This document shows, piece after piece, positions 28,240 to 36,043 of a DNA stretch of 36,043 nt (the first letter of the stretch is position 1; each line of letters opens with the position of its first letter). Made by a program: the position numbers and the translations under genes. Where the stretch lies: positions 1-36,043 of the forward strand of contig CACFKJ010000007.1 of assembly GCA_902566805.1 (NCBI GenBank), read 5' to 3'. The notes beneath the pieces were generated by a model. The model was not told where the DNA came from, ran no database searches, and worked only from the letters and a program-made list of their open reading frames with translations. The stretch is from an uncultured Pelagibacteraceae bacterium (GTDB lineage: Bacteria > Pseudomonadota > Alphaproteobacteria > Pelagibacterales > Pelagibacteraceae).

Positions 28240-28998
28240 ATGAATTCTTTTAAAAATAAAAATATAATAGTTACAGGTGCTTCCAAGGGTCTTGGAAAAA
28301 CTATATCTATTGAATTCGAAAAACTTGGTTCTAATATTGCTATGATCGCTAGAAGCAAAAATTTATTAGATGATATAAAAAGCCAATTTAAAGAAAAAGA
28401 TAACCATCTTCTTTACGATATAGATTTAATAAATGATGATGAAAGAAATAAATGCCTTATTGATATAGAAAAAAAATTTAAAAATATTGATATCATTTTT
28501 CATTGTTTAGGTGGCAGTTTTGGAATAAACCAACCTTTGGATGAAATGTCCAAGTATATGAATTCTATTAAAGGAAATTTAGGGGTTTCAATTGATATAA
28601 ATAATAAATTTATACCAAATATGAAAAAGAATGGATTTGGAAATATTATTCATATTAGTTCTGTGGTAGGAAAGCAAGCAACAGCATCAGTTCCCTATGT
28701 TACCGCTAAATCTAGTATATCAGGATATGTGAGAGTTATGGGTAATTATTTGGCCAATTATAATATTATTCTATGTGGTGTGATGCCAGGAGCTTTTATT
28801 GCAGAAGACAATGCAATGAATAGATTTAGGAAATTTAAACCAACAGAGTACAATGAATTTGTTGAAAAATTACCTAAACAAAGAATGCCAAAGTCAGAGG
28901 AATATATTGAAATCCTTAAATTGCTATCTTCAAAAGAGTCCAAAATATTTAGTGGATCGATGATACCCTTGGACACAGGTCAAGGTATATCAATTTAA
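28240..28998 (+). CDS. SDR family oxidoreductase (classical)
   Basis: NIIVTGASKGLGKTI, IIHISSVVGKQATASVPYVTAKSS (YxxxK), IFSGSMIPLDTGQGI. Confidence 0.88.
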   Translation: MNSFKNKNIIVTGASKGLGKTISIEFEKLGSNIAMIARSKNLLDDIKSQFKEKDNHLLYDIDLINDDERNKCLIDIEKKFKNIDIIFHCLGGSFGINQPLDEMSKYMNSIKGNLGVSIDINNKFIPNMKKNGFGNIIHISSVVGKQATASVPYVTAKSSISGYVRVMGNYLANYNIILCGVMPGAFIAEDNAMNRFRKFKPTEYNEFVEKLPKQRMPKSEEYIEILKLLSSKESKIFSGSMIPLDTGQGISI

Positions 28999-29000
28999 CA

Positions 29001-29705
29001 ATGAAAATTACCTTTGGAATTGCAACATATAATAATATTAATAATCTTATTTTAACATTGAACTCAATACAAAAAGTTATGAAAAGTTATCAAAAATATA
29101 AGTACGAAATCGTTATTGTTGATGATAATTCCATGGACAAAACTGAAGAGAAGCTAAAAAAAATAAAAAAAAATAAAAAATATATTAAATATTATAAAAA
29201 CAATTCTAATTTAGGGTTTAGACATTCTATACTGAAAGCAGCAAAAAAAGGCAAAGGGACTTACTTTAAAATAATACACTCTAGCAATATTGAAAACATT
29301 AAAGATCTTAAAGTTTATTTAAGCAAAATAAAAGATTATGAGTTAATAATGCCTTATCTAATAGACAAAAGAAACTATTTTAGAAAATTTATTTCAAAAT
29401 TTTGTACAGTTATATTGAATTTTTTTTCAGGAAAAAATTTAAAGTATTATCAATCACCAATAATGTGTAATCGCAGAAAATTTATATACTTTTCTCCAAA
29501 GATGAATGCAGGTAGTTTTTTTTTAGCAAGTATAAATTTTAAATTGAAAAATTTTTACAATAAAAGTCAAGTTTATGAATTTGGAATAAAACCTAAATTT
29601 AAAAAAAAGGGCTCAACAGCAATTTCTTTTACAAACTTAATATCTTTTATTTTTACAATAATTGATGTTTTATATTTTAGAATAAAAAATTATTGGAATA
29701 AATGA
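29001..29705 (+). CDS. Glycosyltransferase family 2
   Basis: ITFGIATYNNINNLILTLNSIQK...IVIVDDNSMDKTEE...KNNSNLGFRHSILKA. Confidence 0.8.
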   Translation: MKITFGIATYNNINNLILTLNSIQKVMKSYQKYKYEIVIVDDNSMDKTEEKLKKIKKNKKYIKYYKNNSNLGFRHSILKAAKKGKGTYFKIIHSSNIENIKDLKVYLSKIKDYELIMPYLIDKRNYFRKFISKFCTVILNFFSGKNLKYYQSPIMCNRRKFIYFSPKMNAGSFFLASINFKLKNFYNKSQVYEFGIKPKFKKKGSTAISFTNLISFIFTIIDVLYFRIKNYWNK

Positions 29706-30625
29706 AAAAGAGAGTTTTTATTACAGGTGGAAGTGGATATTTAGGAAAACACTTAATAAAATATCTAAAAAAAAAAAATTGCAAAGTATTTGCGCCAACA
29801 TCTAAAGAAATTAACTTAAAAAATTATAATCAGTTAAAAAAAATTAAAAATAATTTTGATCAGATTTATCATTTAGCTGCATGGACCCAAGCAGGAGATT
29901 TTTGTCTTAAATATCCAATGGATCAATGGGTCATAAACCAAGAAATCAATTCTAATATGGTAAAATGGTGGTCTAATACTAACAATAAAAAATCTAAAAT
30001 TATAATTATTGGAACCAGTTGTTGTTATGACGAAAAAGGTAGTTTTAATGAAAAAAATTATCTAAATGAAAAACCACATAATAGTTTGGCGACTTATGCA
30101 ATGACAAAAAAAATTTTAATGCAAGGTGTTATTGCTTGTCATTTACAAAAAAAACTAGAATGGAATTGCTTTATTCCTTCAACTCTGTATGGAACAGGAT
30201 ATAAAATAACTAATAAAACTCCACATTTTATATTTGACTTAGTTAGAAAAATTTTAAGAGGAAAGTTTTATGGATCTAAAGTTGAGCTATGGGGCAGTGG
30301 TTACCAAACTAGGGAAATAATACATGTAGATGACTTCATTAGGAATATGGTCAATATTTCAAATATTAAAAGTAATGATGCCTTTAATATTGGTGGTGGC
30401 AACGAATATTCAATAAGATTTTTTGCTAAAAAAATTTGTAAAATTAGTAACTATGATTTTAATAAAATATATTTTAATAAATCTAAATATGTTGGATCTA
30501 AATCAAAAAAACTTTCAATTAAAAAGATTTTGAATATCTATCCAAAATATAAATCGAATTTAACAAAAATCGATAAAGGTTTATTTGAAATGGTTAATTG
30601 GCATATAAAGAACAAAGAATATTAA
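29702..30625 (+). CDS. NAD-dependent epimerase/reductase, GDP-L-fucose synthase-like
   Basis: FITGGSGYLGKHL, GTSCCYDEKGSFNE, YAMTK, STLYGTGYKITNKTPH, GSGYQTREIIHVDDFIRNM. Confidence 0.82.
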   Translation: MKKRVFITGGSGYLGKHLIKYLKKKNCKVFAPTSKEINLKNYNQLKKIKNNFDQIYHLAAWTQAGDFCLKYPMDQWVINQEINSNMVKWWSNTNNKKSKIIIIGTSCCYDEKGSFNEKNYLNEKPHNSLATYAMTKKILMQGVIACHLQKKLEWNCFIPSTLYGTGYKITNKTPHFIFDLVRKILRGKFYGSKVELWGSGYQTREIIHVDDFIRNMVNISNIKSNDAFNIGGGNEYSIRFFAKKICKISNYDFNKIYFNKSKYVGSKSKKLSIKKILNIYPKYKSNLTKIDKGLFEMVNWHIKNKEY

Positions 30626-30626
30626 A

Positions 30627-31742
30627 ATGAGAAGAAATTTTTTTGTGCTCATGCCATCATTTGAAAGCTTTGGTGGTCACGAAGTTGAATTTTTAAAACC
30701 TTTAAAGCTTTTTGCTAGTAAAAAAAAACTAGATTTAATCTATTTGTTACCAAAAAAGAATTTAATGAAATTTAAAGAAAAAAACATTAAATGTTTTTTT
30801 GGAAATAAAAAAAATTCACTTATTAAAAAACTATTTGGAATTCTCCTTAATTTGATCAAATTAAAAAAATTTTTTGCAAAAAATTTAAAACAAAATGATA
30901 TAATCTATTTAGATGGTTTTAGTATTTATTTTTTAATTTCTTTTATCATTTTTTATTTTTTTTTAAAAAAAGAAAGCACAAAATTAATAGTATGGTTGAG
31001 ATATCCTTATCAAAATTCAATTAAAAATATGATTTTAAAGTTTTTTATAAATCAAATAAAAAATCCAAAAGAAACAGTATATTTAACTGAAAATGACAAT
31101 CTAAGAAATAAATTAAAAAAAAATTTCAAATTAAAAAATATTTATACAATGCCTAGCTTGCATAATTTAAATAAATATAAAAAAACTAAAAATAAGTATA
31201 ATTCAAAAATTCCCCCAGTTGTTCTTTGTCCGGGAATATACAGAGAGGAGAAATTTGGAAATAATTTAAATTTTTTCTTAACAAAAAATTACCAAAATAA
31301 TTTTCAATTAAGAATTTCTGAAAATTTCAAAAAAAAAATTGAAAAATCAGACAAACTTAAAAATTTAAATATAAATTTTATAAAGGAAAACTTAAATCAT
31401 AAATTACATATAAAAGAAATTACTAATTGTGATATAATTCTTTTACCGTATCAAATGCCCGATTATAAGTATAGAACATCTGGCCTTTTTTTTGAAACTA
31501 TAAGTATGAATAAAATTACTCTTATTACTTCAGGAACACTAATGGCTGAAGATTTAAAAAAATTTAACTTACAAAGTTTATCAATTTCAAGATGGAAAAA
31601 TATTCCTTTTAAAAAAATTTTAAATTTATTAAATAATAAAAAAATAAATAAAAACTTATTAAAATTTTCTAATTACTATAACAAAATTAATGGTATAAAA
31701 CCTTTTACAAATAAATTATTAAATGTTTGTGACTGTTTATAA
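30627..31742 (+). CDS. Putative glycosyltransferase (GT-B fold-like)
   Basis: FFVLMPSFESFGGHEVEFLKPL; VVLCPGIYREEKFGNNLNFF; ILLPYQMPDYKYRTSGLFFETISMNKITLITS. Confidence 0.65.
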   Translation: MRRNFFVLMPSFESFGGHEVEFLKPLKLFASKKKLDLIYLLPKKNLMKFKEKNIKCFFGNKKNSLIKKLFGILLNLIKLKKFFAKNLKQNDIIYLDGFSIYFLISFIIFYFFLKKESTKLIVWLRYPYQNSIKNMILKFFINQIKNPKETVYLTENDNLRNKLKKNFKLKNIYTMPSLHNLNKYKKTKNKYNSKIPPVVLCPGIYREEKFGNNLNFFLTKNYQNNFQLRISENFKKKIEKSDKLKNLNINFIKENLNHKLHIKEITNCDIILLPYQMPDYKYRTSGLFFETISMNKITLITSGTLMAEDLKKFNLQSLSISRWKNIPFKKILNLLNNKKINKNLLKFSNYYNKINGIKPFTNKLLNVCDCL

Positions 31743-31808
31743 AATTTTTTAAAAAAGATATTTAAATTATATTTACTAAATGATAAAGCACATATAAGAA
31801 TTATTATT

Positions 31809-32507
31809 ATGAAAATAAAAATTTACGCTGATGGAGCAAATAAAAAAGACATATTATATTTTAATAACCAGGCCGATATCTCGGGACTAACAACAAATCC
31901 TTCATTAATGAGAAAATCTGGAATTTCAAATTATAAAAATTTTTCCATTGATATTTTAAAAAAAGTTAAAAAAAAACCTATTTCCTTTGAGGTTTTTGCT
32001 GACACTTTTAAAGATATGTATAGTCAAGCAAAAACAATCTCTTCATGGGCTTCGAATGTTTATGTGAAAATCCCGATTTCAAATACAAAAGGATTAAGTT
32101 CAAAAAAATTGATTAAAATTTTATCTAATCAAAACGTTAAATTAAATATAACTGCCATTTTTACTAAATCACAAATAAATTTAGTATTTAAAAATTTAAA
32201 AAAAACTACACCAGCAATAATATCAATATTTGCTGGCAGAATAGCTGATACTGGTAGAGATCCAATACATTTAGTTGAGTATGCAAGTAAATTATTTAAA
32301 AAAAATTCAAAACATAAAATATTATGGGCGAGTACAAGAGAAGTGCTGAATATAATTCATGCAGAAAAAGCTGGAGCTGACATTATTACCGTGCCCACTG
32401 GCATACTAAAAAAAATGAAATTGATAAATAAAAATTTAAATATGTATTCTTTGGAAACTGTGAGAGAATTTTATAAGGATGCAAAAGCAGCAAAATATAA
32501 AATTTAA
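31809..32507 (+). CDS. Transaldolase / fructose-6-phosphate aldolase family protein
   Basis: KIYADGANKKDI, ISGLTTNPSLMRKSG, NVYVKIPISNTKG (Schiff-base Lys), ISIFAGRIADTGRDP, ILWASTREVLNI. Confidence 0.88.
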   Translation: MKIKIYADGANKKDILYFNNQADISGLTTNPSLMRKSGISNYKNFSIDILKKVKKKPISFEVFADTFKDMYSQAKTISSWASNVYVKIPISNTKGLSSKKLIKILSNQNVKLNITAIFTKSQINLVFKNLKKTTPAIISIFAGRIADTGRDPIHLVEYASKLFKKNSKHKILWASTREVLNIIHAEKAGADIITVPTGILKKMKLINKNLNMYSLETVREFYKDAKAAKYKI

Positions 32508-33484
32508 TGATCTTTAGTAGAGCTCCTTTAAGAATATCTTTAGGTGGTGGTGGAACAGATTTGCCATCTTATTATTTGAAAAAAAATGGATTTGTTATTT
32601 CAACAGCAATAAATAAATATATTTATATATCTCTTGGTAAAACATTTAATAAAAAATTTTTATTAAAGTATTCAAAATTTGAGGAAGTTGACAATATAAA
32701 AAAAATAAATCATCCGTTATTTAGAGAAACTTTAAAAGAATTAAAAGTTGAAAAACCTGTTAATATTTCTAGTCATGCAGATATACCTTCTGGATCAGGA
32801 CTTGGATCTTCCGGTTGTTTTACCGTTGCATTAATAAAAGCGTTAAATGGAGTTGAAAATAAGAAATTAAACAATAAAGAATTAGCAGAACTCGCCTGTA
32901 AAATTGAAATAAAAAAACTAAAAGAACCTGTTGGAAAGCAAGATCAATACTCAGCAGCTTTTGGAGGCTTGCGATCTTATGAATTTAAAAAAAATGGAGA
33001 AACAATTGTAAAAAAAATTAATATAAGTAAAAAAAGATTAAATAATTTGAATAATTCTTTATCAATATATTATACTGGTATTTTAAGAAATTCATACGAC
33101 ATACTAAAAACTCAAGATATAAAATCTAAAAGCATGAATAAGGAGATGTTTTTAAATTTAGACATGGTGAAAGAAATGGGATTTTATACAAAATATATTT
33201 TAGAAAAAGGTAACTTAGAAGAATACGGACATCTAATGAACGATCATTGGAAAACTAAAAAAAAAAGATCTCCAAAAATGACAAGTAAATATATTAATAA
33301 TTTATATAATTATGGGTTAGATAATGGTGCTATTGGTGGAAAACTAATTGGTGCAGGTGGAGGAGGTTTTTTAATTTTCTTTTCAAAAAAACCAAAAGAA
33401 TTAACAGAGGCATTTAAAAAAATAAAAATAAATAAAATAGATTTCAAGTTTGATTTAGAAGGAGCAAAAATATTATCAATTTAG
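32507..33484 (+). CDS. hddA: GHMP-family sugar kinase, HddA-like (second copy)
   Basis: APLRISLGGGGTDLPSYY, DIPSGSGLGSSGCFTVALIKAL, EPVGKQDQYSAAFGGLRSYEF, GAIGGKLIGAGGGGFLIFF; TAATG overlap with the transaldolase stop. Confidence 0.85.
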   Translation: MIFSRAPLRISLGGGGTDLPSYYLKKNGFVISTAINKYIYISLGKTFNKKFLLKYSKFEEVDNIKKINHPLFRETLKELKVEKPVNISSHADIPSGSGLGSSGCFTVALIKALNGVENKKLNNKELAELACKIEIKKLKEPVGKQDQYSAAFGGLRSYEFKKNGETIVKKINISKKRLNNLNNSLSIYYTGILRNSYDILKTQDIKSKSMNKEMFLNLDMVKEMGFYTKYILEKGNLEEYGHLMNDHWKTKKKRSPKMTSKYINNLYNYGLDNGAIGGKLIGAGGGGFLIFFSKKPKELTEAFKKIKINKIDFKFDLEGAKILSI

Positions 33485-34336
33485 AGATAAAGTTACAGTT
33501 TTAATATTTAATGGGAATTTCTTGTTTTTTGGTATACCTAAGCTGTTAGTCATAAACTTAGCATTATTTGAAATATTATTAATTTTATAAAGCTTATTCT
33601 CAAATCTATCACTGGATATTACCTTTCCATCCCCAAGTTTTGCTAAGTAATCTAGTTTTCTGTAATCTATTGATGGATCTTTTATATTATAATATTCGTA
33701 TGTAAGAAAAATGTAATTCAAATTTAAAAGAATTTTTTCTATTTTTTTATAAGTAACATGGGAAGTTTCAATTAATAAAATTGGTTTATTTTCTAGAATT
33801 AATTTTGAGGCTCCACTAAGAATTTCAGGTTCTTTACCCTCTGCATCTAATTTAATTAATTTAATTTTTTCATTAAATTTTATTTTATCTAAATTTATAA
33901 CTTCTATTTTTTCAATATTTTCTAAAAACTTATTTTTTTTTAAACTGAAACTTTCTGCATAAATTTCATTTTTTGATGTATAAAAATTTTCAATTCCTTC
34001 TTGGTTAGAAACACCTTTTTTATAAATATGAATATTATTATTATTATTAAATTTTTTTTTTATAATTTGATAATATTTATCAAAAGGTTCAAATAAATAA
34101 TACCTATCTTTTGGAAAAAATTTTAAAAATAAAGTTGTTTTATCTCCTTTATGTGCACCTATATCAATTATAGAACCAAATTTTTTATCTACAAAGTTAT
34201 CTAAGATATAATTTTCTATTGTTTTAATTTCAAAAAAAATAAATTTTTCGAATAAAGATTTATAAATTTTTTTTAAAAAAAAATATAAGTTTAATTTTTT
34301 TAATATTATAATTACTATATTTGGCAAATATAGCAT
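33476..34336 (-). CDS. FkbM family methyltransferase
   Basis: FGSIIDIGAHKGDKTTLFLKFF, YYLFEPFDKYYQIIKKKF, KLIKLDAEGKEPEILSGASKLILENKPILLIETSH. Confidence 0.86.
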   Translation of the reverse strand: MLYLPNIVIIILKKLNLYFFLKKIYKSLFEKFIFFEIKTIENYILDNFVDKKFGSIIDIGAHKGDKTTLFLKFFPKDRYYLFEPFDKYYQIIKKKFNNNNNIHIYKKGVSNQEGIENFYTSKNEIYAESFSLKKNKFLENIEKIEVINLDKIKFNEKIKLIKLDAEGKEPEILSGASKLILENKPILLIETSHVTYKKIEKILLNLNYIFLTYEYYNIKDPSIDYRKLDYLAKLGDGKVISSDRFENKLYKINNISNNAKFMTNSLGIPKNKKFPLNIKTVTLSLN

Positions 34337-34337
34337 T

Positions 34338-35510
34338 TTAATAGTATTTAATAATAATTTTATTAAAGTTTATTATTTGATCTTCGAGGTCTACTGGCGC
34401 ATTGCCCAAGAAGAACCCATTTTCATGTATATAGTTTGCATTTTTAACGTTTTCAAAGACAGAATAATTAAAATATCTTTTTACTGGATGTTTTAAAAAG
34501 CATCCACCAGTTATTAACCTAAATTGAATATTATTATCTCTTAAATCAGAATATATTTTTTCTTTTAGATGGCTAAATTTTTTTTTAAAAATAAAAATTA
34601 AAGAAAAAGCTGAACTTACTCCGACTTCTTTTTGTATATTAAATATTTTATTATTTTTAAAAATATTTTGATATAAATTAAAATTTTTTCTTCTAATATC
34701 AATGAATTTTTTAAGCTTTCTTAATTGTGAGATTCCAACAGAGGCATATATTTCATTAGGTCTTACGTTATATCCAGGTAGTATAAATTCATAATTTTCA
34801 TAAATTCTTTTTTTATTAATTCCAAATTTTTTTTTATTAATAATATCTCTCGTCCAACCATGAGATCTTAGTGACCTCATTATTTCAGCCAGTTCACTAT
34901 CATTAGTTGTGATCATTCCTCCTTCGATTGTTGATATATGGTGGGAAAAAAAGAAACTCATTGTATTTATTTGCCCAAAAGTTCCTGTAAATTTATTTTT
35001 ATATTTTGCTCCAAGAGACTCGCAATTATCTTCCATAAAATAAATTTTTTTCTTTTTACATATATTTTGAATTTCAGATAGATTACAGGGATTGCCTAAT
35101 ATATTAACTGCAACTATCATCTTTGTTTTGCTAGTTATTGCTTTTTTTAATTTTATAAAATCCACATTTACTGTTTCAGGATCAACATCTATAAATTTTA
35201 GTTTCAATCCATATTGTTGCAAAGGAGAGTATGTTGTTGACCATGATATTGCTGGCACAATTACTTCATCACCTCTTTTCAGTGGATTTTTTTTTTTATA
35301 AAATAGCGAAGCAATTGAAATCAAATTTGCAGATGAACCTGAGTTAACCATAACACCATACTTCATGCCAAAATATTTTGAATATATTTTTTCAAAATTT
35401 TTAACTTGTTTTGAATATGTAAATTGATTAGATTTAATAACTTTATTTATTTGTTCAATTTCATCCTCATTCCATGAGCTATATGTGAGTGGATAATTTT
35501 TTTTTAACAT
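34338..35510 (-). CDS. colD: PLP-dependent GDP-4-keto-6-deoxy-D-mannose 3-dehydratase-like (ColD-like, DegT/DnrJ/EryC1/StrS fold)
   Basis: GDEVIVPAISWSTTYSPLQQYGL, NILGNP, MEDNCESLGAKY, FFSHHISTIEGGM (His at the Lys position), RSHGWTRD, FILPGYNVRPNE; strong remembered resemblance to E. coli ColD. Confidence 0.85.
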   Translation of the reverse strand: MLKKNYPLTYSSWNEDEIEQINKVIKSNQFTYSKQVKNFEKIYSKYFGMKYGVMVNSGSSANLISIASLFYKKKNPLKRGDEVIVPAISWSTTYSPLQQYGLKLKFIDVDPETVNVDFIKLKKAITSKTKMIVAVNILGNPCNLSEIQNICKKKKIYFMEDNCESLGAKYKNKFTGTFGQINTMSFFFSHHISTIEGGMITTNDSELAEIMRSLRSHGWTRDIINKKKFGINKKRIYENYEFILPGYNVRPNEIYASVGISQLRKLKKFIDIRRKNFNLYQNIFKNNKIFNIQKEVGVSSAFSLIFIFKKKFSHLKEKIYSDLRDNNIQFRLITGGCFLKHPVKRYFNYSVFENVKNANYIHENGFFLGNAPVDLEDQIINFNKIIIKYY

Positions 35511-35522
35511 AAGAATATTAAT

Positions 35523-36043
35523 TTATACTATCAAAAAGTAAGTAAACTCTCCTCTTTCGCCTAATTCATTATAAATTTTATTAAAATTAAATTTATTTAA
35601 GTTTCCCAAGTATTGCATATTAAATGGATCATAAATTTCTGAATAAATATCTTTTATATCATTAATTAGCATGGAATGTGAATCTGAATTTTTCATATAA
35701 TAGGGGCTATATTCAAAAAGTATAGGAGGTTTGTATTTAGATAAAATTTTTTTACCACCATTAATTACATGCGCCTCAGATCCTTGATTATTTAACCAGA
35801 GCAAAGAGTTTGAAAAGTTAGTATCTTTAAATAAGTTATCCAAAGTAAAATTTTTTACTTCAATTATTTTTCTATTCTGCTCACCAAATAAACCACTATA
35901 TTTTTTATAAAATACTCTTTGATCGCCTATATCAGACTCATCTAATTCAAAATTTACATATTTACTTGTGCTATTTGTTATTGCACAATTGTATAATTTA
36001 ATTTTATCTTCTAAATCGTTTAGAATCACATTTGATTTAAGAA
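35523..36043 (-). CDS. FkbM-family methyltransferase-like protein, truncated by the right window edge
   Basis: LKSNVILNDLEDKIKLYNCAITNSTSKYVNFEL resembles the FkbM core. The GTG start at 36029 in the ORF track is probably internal because the frame stays open to 36043. Confidence 0.7.
   Translation of the reverse strand, partial: LKSNVILNDLEDKIKLYNCAITNSTSKYVNFELDESDIGDQRVFYKKYSGLFGEQNRKIIEVKNFTLDNLFKDTNFSNSLLWLNNQGSEAHVINGGKKILSKYKPPILFEYSPYYMKNSDSHSMLINDIKDIYSEIYDPFNMQYLGNLNKFNFNKIYNELGERGEFTYFLIV

Noticed and set aside
28116-28976. Two minus-strand ORFs (28116-28358, 28758-28976)
   Set aside because: Antisense to the Gfo/Idh and SDR genes; no independent support.
31743-31808. Possible promoter or TTTTTTAAAAAA terminator in the gap before transaldolase
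   Set aside because: A/T runs of this kind occur throughout the window; no distinctive -35/-10 or GC-rich stem.
35092-35301. 69-aa plus-strand ORF
   Set aside because: Antisense to the ColD-like gene.
1-36043. Homopolymer A/T tracts as phase-variation switches
   Set aside because: Very frequent because of base composition, and all main ORFs are intact; no evidence for switching.

Overview
This AT-rich window looks like a cell-surface polysaccharide / O-antigen biosynthesis island. Base composition and Lys/Ile/Asn-rich proteins suggest a SAR11/Pelagibacter-like marine alphaproteobacterium, but that is an inference. Gene blocks, left to right: (i) minus, a class II glutamine amidotransferase asparagine synthase cut by the left edge; (ii) plus 1745-4265, Wzm/Wzt-type ABC exporter and an NAD-dependent epimerase; (iii) minus 12181-4269, a nine-gene block with an inverted-order HldE-like cytidylyltransferase-PfkB protein, VOC protein, YHEH-type C-methyltransferase, SDR, epimerase, a split and minimal transketolase pair, a 2OG-Fe(II) oxygenase, and an LIC12192-like domain fused to a methyltransferase; (iv) plus 12315-13538, a radical SAM protein with an N-terminal Rossmann-like domain, preceded by a 17-codon mini-ORF in ATGA overlap; (v) minus, a GT2 glycosyltransferase with a similar Rossmann-like domain at its C-terminus; (vi) plus 14780-33484, about 20 tightly packed genes with a near-complete GDP-heptose-type gene set (two HddA-like kinases, GmhA-like SIS, GmhB-like HAD, HddC-like nucleotidyltransferase), a transaldolase, GMD/Fcl-like enzymes, several glycosyltransferases, an O-antigen ligase-like protein and a WecA-like transferase; (vii) minus, FkbM methyltransferase, a ColD-like PLP dehydratase with His in place of the catalytic Lys, and a second FkbM gene cut by the right edge. 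I saw no rRNA, tRNA, CRISPR, transposase or integrase. The most interesting signal is the combination of a dedicated transketolase/transaldolase pair with heptose genes and an LIC12192-type carbohydrate cluster, which suggests a locus-encoded route from the pentose-phosphate pool to unusual branched or modified heptoses.
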